A stretch of 64,000 nucleotides of DNA, from NCBI GenBank assembly GCA_012932865.1, contig SAXG01000091.1, positions 1 to 64,000 on the forward strand, in the 5' to 3' direction. The position numbers and the translations under genes were made by a program. Under the pieces are notes generated by a model, which worked only from the letters and a program-made list of their open reading frames with translations, searched no databases and was not told the DNA's origin. The DNA is from Amylostereum areolatum (lineage: Eukaryota; Basidiomycota; Agaricomycetes; Russulales; Stereaceae). Shown here one piece after another: positions 12,608-21,525 of this stretch. Within the stretch, counting starts at the first letter, position 1; the number at the start of each line of letters is the position of its first letter.

Positions 12608-13032
12608 CGAATATTCACGGCTCCTTGACTGACGTGCATGATTTTTGAGTCTCAGTTTATCATTCCAATTGTAAGTTACTGCCGTGCTGAACGCGCGCGA
12701 CGCGAACGCTGGACCATCGACAAGTCGCTCACTTGGCCCGTAGCCAATCGGTTCGAAGTTCGATTCTCACTGCTGTCCAGGGTCGACTTCTCGTTCCTCT
12801 AATGTAGTGTGTTTCACAAAAGGCATCAAACGGAACTACCACAAGGCTCATGCATCCGGCGCCGTTATTTCTCCTGCACTCGTTCAACGTTCATCGTTCA
12901 TCGGTCCGGAGACTCAGACTCAGAGACTAGGCGCACACGTGACCTTTTGTGAATAACATGACGCGACGCGTTCTTGGGTATCATACTTACATACTTGCTC
13001 CTTCCAATCTTCCCCTCACTTCGCTTATTGAC
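12608..13032. other. Intergenic between BDP1 and DMC1
   Basis: Contains a stretch near 12737-12780 resembling the A and B boxes of a tRNA but with no anticodon arm (see rejected items). Otherwise nothing seen. Confidence 0.4.
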
Positions 13033-15106
13033 ATGGCTCGTCGCACTGCTACAGCGTCAGAAAGTATGCCTCCGCCATCTCGGCCAGCGAGTCCTCTCGC
13101 CGAAGACGCAGATGAGGTATGCGTATCATGTCCAGGATATATGCGCGGCCGTTCACTTTCGATCAACCGCATTTAGAATCCTTTCTTCGATTCGGTGGAC
13201 GAACTTCAGCAGCATGTGTGTTTTCTCGCTCACCAAGGTTTCTCAGTTCAGTGGTCTTCCTCGATGTTGATGATCTGTACGCAGGGAATCAACGTACAGG
13301 ATATCTTGAAACTCAAGGTAGCGCATCGTTGACCGCATCTACGACGTATACGTCTTCATTTTGACCCTGTTGTATTGAGGCTGCCGCCATTAACACCGTG
13401 TCTGGTGTGACGATGACGACCAGAAGGCAGATGCTCAAAATCAAGGTTCGTAATCCGCTCTCCCCAAGGCTTTAACCCGCCTACGCCTCTCTCAGGGAAT
13501 GTCAGAAGCAAAGGTGGAAAAAATCAAGGTACACCCTTGACTCACTATGTATGTGTGCATATATTCACCCTCGTACAGGAAGCGGCTAGTAAGATCGTGG
13601 TCTGTTCGTCTCGCGGCTCCACGCCGCCGCTCTCACTGATGATAGTGTTAGGGCTCTTCGTTCGCGACTGGACTGGAAATGCAAGAAAAACGCAAGCGCG
13701 TTGTTTCTATCAGCACCGGCAGCAAGTCCGTGGATGGGATTCTTGGCGGTGGGTTCATTGCCTCATTTCCTATCCCGCCTTAGGAAACCTCTGACAACCG
13801 AATAAGGAGGCATAATGTCTCAGTCCATCACGGAAGGTAAAGGCGTTGTCAAAATCCAAAGGTCCAAAACTGACATTGCCAGTATATGGCGAGTACCGAA
13901 CTGGGAAGACTCAGCTCGCGCATACTATGAGCGTTGTCGCACAGCTCCCCCCAGACTTGGGCGGCGCGTCCGGAAAGGTCAGTATATGCGCATTTATCTA
14001 CCTGTACATGCATTGAAGCTCTGTAGGTCGCTTTCATCGATACGGAAGGTGGGCACACCCATGCTCTTACACTATTGTTGCTGATGTCGTCAAGGAACAT
14101 TTCGACCCGACCGTATACGGTCCATAGCTGACCGGTTCGGGGTGAACGGCGACATGGCTTTGGAGAATATACTTTATGGTAACGTATTGCAAAGATTCAC
14201 ACATATCTCATCTAACCTGCCATACTAGCGCGCGCATTTAATAGCGAACATCAGGCAACAGTCCCACCTCTACCTCACAATACCACCTATTTACTCCAAT
14301 TCCTATATAGATGGAACTTATCAACGAATGCTCGCAGCGATTCGCCGAAGATAAAGATTTCCGCCTGCTGGTATGGCATCCGGCTCCTCAGGTGGTGATC
14401 TGAAGTATCTCATGCACACTGCGTTGTAGATCGTGGACAGCATTATGGCCCTGTTTCGTGTTGACTTCTCCGGACGTGGTGAGCTGAGTGAACGCCAGCA
14501 GAAGGTAAGCGCCATGTATTTGCTAGCGCACGGTCTCTTAACGATTATTTTCTTGTAGCTTGCCCAGGTGTGCGCAGTGCCTCCGTCACTGACCATGCCA
14601 AAATTGTTAACTTATGGCACAGATGCTATCTAAGTTAGCGAAGCTATCTGAGAATATAACGTGTGTTTTCTGTGCTGTTTCCCTCGGTACTAACATCATC
14701 GCGACGGTTTACTCCTCGAAGATATCCATTCTCATTACCAATCAAGTCAGTGTACGTTGCGCTAAGCTATGTTTGTAACGTTATTGACCTGCTCACATAG
14801 CGGACCCTGGTGCAACCATGACTTTCGTTGCGGGGGGCGCTTTGAAGCCCATTGGAGGGCATATCCTGTCCCATGCTTCTGCGACGAGGATGTTCCTCCG
14901 TAAAGGTCAGCTTCGCATTACACAACCAACGCGCCAATCCCCTCCTGCCCAATGCTAGCACGCAGACCATCTTCGCGTTTCCCATGCTGACCGTCGATAA
15001 ACTTACAGGCGAGCGGAGGAACGTTGCAAAACTCGTGGACAGTCCAGACAAACCCGAATCGGAGGCTTCTTACAAATTAGACGAAGGTGGTTGGGCCGAC
15101 GTCTAG
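13033..15106 (+). CDS. DMC1: Meiotic recombinase DMC1
   Basis: RecA/Rad51-family ATPase that forms filaments on single-stranded DNA and drives homologous strand exchange in meiosis. About 17 small exons can be followed by homology. In order they give [42 protein letters not shown] (N-terminal helix-hairpin region), then the Walker A sequence [45 protein letters not shown], the Walker B region [27 protein letters not shown], and [19 protein letters not shown]. The C-terminus is [22 protein letters not shown]. One exon is only 9 nt (14559-14567, Leu-Ala-Gln), and one intron starts with GC (about 14254). At 14651-14660 one base seems missing: the family sequence SEEYN would need GAGGAATATAAC where GAGAATATAAC is read. 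The frame can be kept only with a weaker donor (GTTTTC). Confidence 0.85.
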
Positions 15107-15436
15107 CTGTTCTCTTTGGACTTCGCGTTGGAATTTTCTGCCTGGTCTATCAATACATACCGTGCTAGCAATCGCGTGCTGTTTCGAATATTTTCTCAGT
15201 TGGGATATCTTCTTGTCCAAAGTTTGTACTTGTATCCGGCTCCGCCTCAGCACCATGTCTTCTCCTTGCTTCACACAGTTATTCAACTCATTCACACCAT
15301 AAAAAACTTCGTTCACACAAGCATCTGACTGTATTGCGGGAAAGTGCCATCTGACTAACGGAGTAACGATGAACCCGTGACAATTCAATATTCATATTCA
15401 ATATTCACGCCATGAGTAAGACGACTCAGCGATAGA

Positions 15437-15442
15437 TATAAA
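15437..15442 (+). promoter_or_regulatory. TATA box of the EthD-like gene
   Basis: TATAAA lies 50 bp upstream of the ATG at 15492, suitable spacing for a short 5' leader. The rest of 15107-15491 shows no coding signal. Confidence 0.5.
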
Positions 15443-15491
15443 GCCTCCATCTTGCGACATTGCTACAGAAACCCCTAGAACCAATCGACAC

Positions 15492-16198
15492 ATGTCTGCC
15501 CCAAAGGCTTCCTCCTCGTCTTCTCCGAGCCAGGCCCCGCCGTCCCTGAGGACGAGTTCCACGATTGGTATGATAACGAGCACGTACCGCTCCGCATCGA
15601 CGTCCCCACATTCTCCTCCTGGACGCGATGGGAGCAAATCGACGGGCAGAAGCCATCATGGGCAGCATACTACGACCTCGAATCGTTCGAAGCAACCCAA
15701 GTTCCACCGTACAGCCGGCTGGCGGAGACGCGCAGCGAGCGGGAGAAAGGCATCCTACCAAAGTTGGAGGTGTTGGACAGGAGGACGTACGAGGTTTATA
15801 CAGGCCATCCCGGCACTCCACCGTCTACGCTCTACGATCCCAAGAAGTCCGCGGGATTCATGGTGCTGGTCGAAGCGGATTTGAAACCGGAGCACGAGGC
15901 GGACTTCAATCGGTGGTACGATGAAGAACACATCCCCTTACTTGCCAAGGCCCCGGGATGGGTGAGGAGCAGGCGATTCGTGATCAAGGACGACTCGTGC
16001 ATCGGCGCAGAGGGCGCGAAGAGGACAGAGAAGCCATTGAAGTACCTAACAGTCCACGAGTGGACGGTGCAGGACTTCCCAGACAGCCCGGAATACAAAC
16101 AGGCGACGAACACTCCTTGGAGGACGGAGGTGATGGAGAATGTGACGAATAAGGCTAGGAGGGTGTTCAAGCTTTACAAAGAATGGCAGCGGGATTAG
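15492..16198 (+). CDS. EthD-like dimeric alpha/beta-barrel protein, frame broken near start
   Basis: Small single-exon gene of about 235 residues. The frame GFLLVFSEPGPAVPEDEFHD, WYDNEHVPLRID and, in the second half, KPEHEADFNRWYDEEHIPLL shows two copies of the W-Y-D-x-E-H pattern of EthD/dabb-type barrels. Such proteins are small, often homodimeric enzymes or helpers of catabolic oxygenases; the substrate is unknown. The ATG at 15492 gives MSAPK but then runs out of frame. One extra C in the run at 15498-15501 would give MSAPKGFLLVF, exactly what is expected. It is therefore either a recent frameshift or a homopolymer base lost in the assembly. The downstream frame is clean to TAG at 16198 (KLYKEWQRD). 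Confidence 0.75.
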
Positions 16199-16229
16199 GA
16201 AGCGGATCAAATGGGCATACAGTTGTTTG

Positions 16230-16812
16230 TAACCCTGTAATTTCACGCGGAACACGAACAAGCACCAACCGCAGCCCCTCCGTGTTGGCGAACTCCTTAT
16301 CAAGCCAGTCTCCTCAGCCAAGTATCTTGGCCTCATCTTCGAGTCGGACCTACGCTGGCACCAGCAAGTCGAGGCGGCAGTCTCTAAAGGTACGGCGTCA
16401 GTTTTGGCGATAGCCAGACTGACGCGCCCGACCTTCGGACTACCGCCGCGATACGTCCGGCAGCTGTACATTTCGGTCGTGTTACCACGAGTCGAGTATG
16501 GGCTACACTGCTGGTACGAACCGATTCGGGAGAAGGACGGGTACAAACGGCTGAAGGGATCTGTCGGACACGCCACGAAGATTGCCAGGGTCCAACGCAC
16601 GGCGGCGCGCCTCATTACGGGAGCGTTCCGTACGACCGCCACTGACATCATGGAGTTTCATGCCGCTCTCATGCCCATACGCCTCCGTCTCAACCATTCT
16701 GCCTTCAAGGCCACAGTCCGGCTCGCTACCCTCCCCCCATCGCACCCCCTACACGGGCGGAGGTTCTACTGGAATCAACTTGGCTTTGATGGAAGCTTTG
16801 ATTTCAGTAGGT
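16230..16812 (+). mobile_element. Non-LTR retrotransposon (LINE) fragment, 3' end of RT region
   Basis: Translated pieces SSAKYLGLIFESDLRWHQQV, PPRYVRQLYISVVLPRVEYG and KIARVQRTAARLITGAFRTT are typical of the segment after the reverse transcriptase of fungal and animal LINEs, upstream of an RNase H. The fragment switches frame near 16400 and lacks RT catalytic motifs, so it is a dead, 5'-truncated copy starting almost directly after the EthD-like gene. Confidence 0.75.
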
Positions 16813-18161
16813 GAAACCAGGTTGAACTCAGCTTCGAGTCGGATTGAAGCCAGTACACGAAATAGACGCCCGTACTGGCTTCAACCCAGGTTTTCCACCC
16901 AGATTCATTTTCATCCGTTGTTCGACGTGTCGGGGATCATCGGCCCGAGGTATACTTAAATCTGTAATCACGCGTGACACGTTCCGGCTCTGTTTCGCAT
17001 CTCTCGACTCAAACAAGTTGCTGTGACCGTCTGAATTCGAAGGTAATAAACGCGAAACGAATCGTGAATGGATTACATTTGTAAGGCTATCCGTATCATC
17101 TAGTCCCTTGGCGAGAGTATCCGCAGAGTGGGGCGAGCTGTCCTGAGAGAGTCATCGGGGGGTCAGGGGGACCCAGATATTGCCCTCCGGTTGTGACCGG
17201 ACCGTGTCGCTCCGACGGTCGCAGAGCAGGCATATACCAGGGAATAGCACCCTGCCTGCGAACCGTCCATCTTCTTGTTGGAAAAATAGCGGGACTCGGG
17301 GAGTAGGTCAGGGATGTCTATGTGACCATCGATTGGTCGCCGTCGTCGGTCCGAGCTTGCACGGACATTCCATTGCCATAAATAAAACATGTAGTTGACA
17401 ACACAATAGTTTTGTGCACAGTCTAGCAGCATCCTTCCTGCGCCTGCTCATCGCTCGCTGACCGCTAGTCTAGAGGTCGTGAGCTTGACAAGACCGTCAA
17501 GCAGGCATATTATTGCCATCACACCTGCAGACTGATCGCTCGTAGATCATCGCGTGGCCGTGTTTTCGTCAGGTTGAGTGAAACCGTCCGCCAGACGTCA
17601 AGTTGACGAGGTGTGGAGGGGTCGGAAATCGACAGTGCCATGACCTGCGGGGTTTCGTGTGACTGGTGAGGGGCCAAGGGGGAAACGCTATGAATTTCAA
17701 GATATACAGATATACAGCGACATGGCTAAACAAAAGCGGCCGCCCACTCCTCGCGCAAGCGTACGACGTCGCGCTCAACACGTCGGATACGTTCGACGGC
17801 GACCTGCGTGTGCCACGAGCGTCCATTAGCGAAGGTACAGGAGCCGACCTGACGACACTACGCACCATATTGGTCCCCGGCCCTTCGCCGCCCGTCTCAA
17901 CGCCAGTCTCGCGGTACATTGAGACCTCCTGTGAAGCCTGTCAGTATCCGTCGCATGCATGCTGCGGCAAACGTACCAGTTTACGCAATATCTTGTCAAC
18001 AAATGTGAGGACGCGCTGCCTTTGAGCCCTCGCGGACGCTAAGTTAGCGGTCAAAGCCATGTTCTCCTGCTTATTCGTTAGTGTTCGACCCGCTAATCGA
18101 AATCTCGTGTACGCACCCGACGGCTTTTGAAGAGTGCGACGGCGAGGATGGGAAGGGTTCC
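16813..18161. other. Intergenic, no gene supported
   Basis: Contains a short open stretch (about 17690-18025, with KIYRYTATWLNKSGRPLLAQ) of unknown nature. No domains, no splice-supported gene and no transposon ends apart from the LTR starting at 18162. Confidence 0.4.
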
Positions 18162-18702
18162 TGTTAAGAGCGGTCCTTATCACGTGACAAGCGGCTCAGG
18201 CTACAGTACTCGTGTAGGATGAGAGGTGGGATCAGGTGATCCAGACGTCTCGGCTATACGAAGTTAGAGGTCGATAAGCGAAGCAGTAAGTCTTCACGGA
18301 AGACTTAGGCGAGCTTCTACTTAGTTACTTGATGCTCTCTTTAGTAGCTTTAAGAGGAGGTTCTTATTCAGAACAGTCCTGTATTTACAAAGAGAACGAG
18401 CTGAGGAATGGCTCGTTCGATGAGCCTCCTTTTATAAGAAAGGAGGTCGAGTAAATATATGTACATGAGCGACGGTCGTATCAAGTATCTACGGGGATGA
18501 GACTGTGGCACCGTCGCGGCTGTGCCGTTGAGACGGTGACGATCTGTGGCACTGTCGTCGGGGACGGTGACGATCTGTGGCACTGTCGTCGTCGCGTCGT
18601 TGAGACGGTTACGAACTGGGGCACAGTCGTAATCCGTCAGTTTAGCGACTGTCCTTCCTAATAAGGTAAGGGAAAATGAAGTACCTTGGACAAGTTGTAA
18701 CA
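18162..18702 (-). repeat. 3' LTR of element A
   Basis: 541 bp, TG..CA ends in sense direction, matching the repeat at 27895-28434 and, inverted, that at 36981-37530. It contains a TATAAAAGG promoter element (sense) around 18428-18437 and internal tandem repeats around 18490-18610 based on 'gacggtgacgatctgtggca'. Confidence 0.92.
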
Positions 18703-18932
18703 CTATCCCCCTCTCTAGAATCTACGTCTCGTAGATTCCTGAATCGAAGCGGTTCTAGAGGGATCTCTTGAACATGCTGTCGATCGCTCGCTCTTCGCCA
18801 TTGGAGGAGGAATATTGTGGATGCGAGGAAGGTGAGGATCGTAAGTCCTACGATGATGCTGATGACGGCGATGAGCCAGCGTGGAGTGGGTGTATTGAAA
18901 ATCGCGAGATCGGGCGACTGAGTGGGCTGCAT
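18642..18932 (-). CDS. Small single-pass membrane protein in element A
   Basis: 96 residues starting MQPTQSPDLAIFNTPTPRW. One strong transmembrane helix (WLIAVISIIVGLTILTFLAS) is followed by an Arg-rich tail (LLQWRRASDRQHVQEIPLEP), which predicts N-out/C-in topology by the positive-inside rule. The last 30 or so residues are read through the polypurine tract and into the LTR (RDVDSREGDSVTT). The homologous frame in element C (36751-37260) keeps the helix and tail with several substitutions, which favours a real gene. It lies in the env position of retroviruses but is far too short for a fusion glycoprotein. Family not recognised. Confidence 0.6.
   Translation of the reverse strand: MQPTQSPDLAIFNTPTPRWLIAVISIIVGLTILTFLASTIFLLQWRRASDRQHVQEIPLEPLRFRNLRDVDSREGDSVTTCPRYFIFPYLIRKDSR
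18703..18717 (-). promoter_or_regulatory. Polypurine tract of element A
   Basis: In sense, AGAGAGGGGGATAG directly precedes the 3' LTR and would prime plus-strand DNA synthesis. The same tract abuts the LTR of element C (36966-36980). Confidence 0.8.
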
Positions 18933-19035
18933 CACGCTTCTGAGTCCTCATGTTTTGATGTTCACTCCTTTTATCCTTATCCGGAATCGAGCGATAGAAT
19001 TCTATTCTACCGCTTCAGTAACGCCTCTACTACTT

Positions 19036-19395
19036 TTACGTCCTCTCCAGTCCATCGTGGGAGACCCTAACCGATGTCCCTATCCTCGCCGTCGTCGCGT
19101 GATCCGGGCTCTTGAACCGAGGCCCGCGTTTTCGGAAGAGTCCCTTGATGCCGCATCTTCCCTTCGACTCCTGCATGGCTTCTTCGTCTAGGCTTCTCGG
19201 CCTCTTCATGGCGCGAGCGACGTCCGGACGGCTTAGGAGTTCCGTGACTCGCTTGAGATGACGAAGGAGTTCTTCGTCTTGTGGGTCGGGCGTGGGAGTG
19301 CGCGAAGGGACGGGCGAGGGAGGAGGAGTGGCTAGGAGGAGTGGTGTCGACGGTGGGAGAGGTTAGCGCGAGGACGAGGTGAGAGTAGAAGACAT
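19036..19395 (-). pseudogene. Small basic accessory protein of element A, early stop
   Basis: Counterpart of the intact 127-residue frame at 36292-36675. Here MSSTLTSSSR is followed by TAA, after which the same frame continues through TPTPDPQDEELLRHLKRVT, ELLSRPDVARAMKRPRSLDE and GRCGIKGLFRKRGPRFKSPD to a stop at 19036. It is rich in Arg/Lys, with no known domain. Confidence 0.5.
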
Positions 19396-19948
19396 TTTGG
19401 TAGGTTTGGGTGGTGCGAGTAGGTTTTGTTAGACGATGTCTGAGGATGTCGTTGTCGCTTGTGGCTTTCCTTTTATCCTTACGATGTGGAGAGGCAATGA
19501 TGTAATCATTGCCTTCAATCGTAAGCAGGGGTTCGTACATAATAAAATCAGTCGTAAGTAAGCAACGCGTCCAGCGCGTCGTAGGGAGAATACCAAGCGT
19601 TTCGCCTTCCTCATAGCGATAGAAACCGGTACGGTAGAGAAGTCCGAGGAGAATATGCGTACGAATGAGGGCGCAGTCCGTGATCAGTCCGAGAAGTGTC
19701 GTAAGCGATAAAGGTAAAGGCGTGATGATGATGACGATGAGAGAAAGGAGAAAGTCCGAGTGCGTGTGATGGGTAAAGTCTGTCCGCGCGCTTACCAGGG
19801 CTCCGGCCAGTGATCCTTCGACTCCTCCGCTTCTTGCAAGTCCCAATCTGCTTCCTTCCAGAAGAGATCGTCGACGCGCCATGAGTGATTGAAGCGTGAG
19901 GGGGGTTCTCGTTGAGTGCGGAGCATTGCGTCCTCCCAATACAGCCAC
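19067..19948 (-). CDS. Hydrophobic accessory frame in element A (uncertain)
   Basis: 293-codon open frame overlapping the end of the zinc-knuckle gene and all of the small basic protein. Its most protein-like part (about 19480-19760) has two hydrophobic stretches, SDFLLSLIVIIITPLPLSL and TTLLGLITDCALIRTHILLG, followed by GFYRYEEGETLGILPTTRW. Element C keeps LLGLITDCALIRTH and YRYEEGE although its frame is broken by indels. It could be a small two-helix membrane protein. The ends of the true coding part are unknown. Confidence 0.35.
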   Translation of the reverse strand: MAVLGGRNAPHSTRTPLTLQSLMARRRSLLEGSRLGLARSGGVEGSLAGALVSARTDFTHHTHSDFLLSLIVIIITPLPLSLTTLLGLITDCALIRTHILLGLLYRTGFYRYEEGETLGILPTTRWTRCLLTTDFIMYEPLLTIEGNDYIIASPHRKDKRKATSDNDILRHRLTKPTRTTQTYQNVFYSHLVLALTSPTVDTTPPSHSSSLARPFAHSHARPTRRRTPSSSQASHGTPKPSGRRSRHEEAEKPRRRSHAGVEGKMRHQGTLPKTRASVQEPGSRDDGEDRDIG

Positions 19949-21525
19949 TGCTCAGTGGCGTGTTGGGCGGCTTCGTGCGTCAGGCTCTCGCGTCGCGTGA
20001 GGAATCCCAGAAGCTGCCTGTGGGCGCGGGCGGTAGCGTCTGTACGTCGGAGGTGGGGGTGGGACATCAGTGTTCCTGGACCGTAACTGATATCCGGATG
20101 GCTCGGGCGAGGGTGAGGAAGAGGAGTCTGTGGTCGGAGGGGATAGCAGGACCGAGATCGGTGGAAGTGAGGGGGAGCGTCCTTGCGATGGGGACAATCT
20201 CGGCGGAGATGGCCTCGCTTGCCGCATTTCCAGCAGCGTTTCCGCGGCTTCGAGGGAATTGCGTCCCACTCCTCTTGCGTCCACGTGGTCGGCTCGTTGT
20301 TCCACTGGTCCGAGGGATCCTCGACCGTTTCTTCCTTTGTCCTGTCGTTCTTCTCCGATTTGTCCGCCGAGCTGTCCGATTCGTCCGCTGAACTGTCCGA
20401 CTCGTCTGTTAGGTTGAGTTCCTGTCTCCGGCGAGCGCGGTCTTCCATCATCCGATCGACTATCTTCTTGAGTTCCTTGAAGTTCTTCCTCACCCGATGC
20501 ATCGGGGAGTCTGAACTCTCTGATCCGCTTGAACGGTCTTCCGTCGGGGTCGACAGAATCATGTTTACGTCGCTGTGCGGTGACTCGGGGATCCTGGGTG
20601 ACGGAATCTCGAGCGTGGTCGGGGTGCGGACGTAGGAATGAGGGATAGGGGGCGGGGTTTCCGTGCCACGGCATGGGAGCGTCGCTAGCAGATAGTGGGA
20701 ATGGAGTTGGCGGTCTAGGCACGGCGGGCAGCCGAGGAGGTGTCCTAGGTATCGGTCGCGGACTGCTGGCCGGTCGTCCGGTCGGTTGTCCGGGCTCTGG
20801 AAGGACCAGGGACTGTCCCGATAGCTCTCTTGGCAGGGGCTGTCTGAACTGCTCTCCGGGTAATCCGTTTCTAGCGACGGGAGGCTGGACGGGGTTAATT
20901 TGGGTGATGCCGGGGATGGGTAAGGATCCTGGTGGCGTGGGGGCGGTGACGGGTCGTGGAGGGGCGTTAGGAAGGAACGGGGGTCTGGTGAGGGCGGATG
21001 CGATGGGATCGGGTCGAACAGTATAGCCCGGGGAGATGTGATGTCCATGGAAGATGAGGTCGATGTCGGGGCCTTCGCGTGACGACATATGGGGAACTCC
21101 GGTAGTTTCCATTCGTCTTCGGAGGATTTCTCCTTCGTAGGCGGCACGGAAGGTATGTCTTTCCCAGTTGAGCCAGTTGACTCGGAGTCCGACTTCAGTG
21201 AGGAACTTTCGGAGTTCTGCGACGTTGAGTATAGCCGCTGCGCTAGCTTCCTGAATCGTCGAAGGAGCTTGACCTCTCGTTCCTCCATTTCGGTCGAGAG
21301 CGTCAGGTACCTCAGGTCCAGCTGGTGGAGTTCTTCGTCGAGTATCTTGTTGTGGTCCTCCAGGATGCCCTGGACGTCGGCCGACTCCCTCCTGAGGTCG
21401 TCGATCCTCTGTCTGGCCTGCTCGATCGCTACTCCGGCTATCATGCGGGCTATTTGATTCTCGAGTATCGGGGAATCGGGTGTTGGGTCCTCCGTCGCTC
21501 CGGGCCACGGGGATTGCATTAGCAC
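19792..21525 (-). CDS. Accessory coiled-coil / CCHC zinc-knuckle protein of element A (main exon)
   Basis: 577-codon frame entered by splicing of the 58-nt intron at 21526-21583; spliced from the ATG at 21859 it would give about 669 residues. The N-terminal part is helical and charged (IARMIAGVAIEQARQRIDDL, RYLTLSTEMEEREVKLLRRF), a likely coiled coil. A long Pro/Ser-rich middle follows, then an acidic stretch (DESDSSADESDSSADKSEKN) and a retroviral-type zinc knuckle CWKCGKRGHLRRDC (C-X2-C-X4-H-X4-C). The tail EWLYWEDA-like region (ATEQWLYWEDAMLRTQREPP) is conserved in element C. Coiled coil plus knuckle resembles a second Gag-like nucleic-acid-binding protein, placed after integrase, an unusual position. 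Family not recognised. Confidence 0.6.
   Translation of the reverse strand: MLMQSPWPGATEDPTPDSPILENQIARMIAGVAIEQARQRIDDLRRESADVQGILEDHNKILDEELHQLDLRYLTLSTEMEEREVKLLRRFRKLAQRLYSTSQNSESSSLKSDSESTGSTGKDIPSVPPTKEKSSEDEWKLPEFPICRHAKAPTSTSSSMDITSPRAILFDPIPSHPPSPDPRSFLTPLHDPSPPPRHQDPYPSPASPKLTPSSLPSLETDYPESSSDSPCQESYRDSPWSFQSPDNRPDDRPAVRDRYLGHLLGCPPCLDRQLHSHYLLATLPCRGTETPPPIPHSYVRTPTTLEIPSPRIPESPHSDVNMILSTPTEDRSSGSESSDSPMHRVRKNFKELKKIVDRMMEDRARRRQELNLTDESDSSADESDSSADKSEKNDRTKEETVEDPSDQWNNEPTTWTQEEWDAIPSKPRKRCWKCGKRGHLRRDCPHRKDAPPHFHRSRSCYPLRPQTPLPHPRPSHPDISYGPGTLMSHPHLRRTDATARAHRQLLGFLTRRESLTHEAAQHATEQWLYWEDAMLRTQREPPSRFNHSWRVDDLFWKEADWDLQEAEESKDHWPEPW

Noticed and set aside
12735..12785. tRNA-like sequence with GTAGCCAATCGG and GTTCGATTCTC boxes
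   Set aside because: The A and B boxes are too close, no anticodon arm fits between them, and T-arm and acceptor stems do not pair. At best a decayed fragment or chance.
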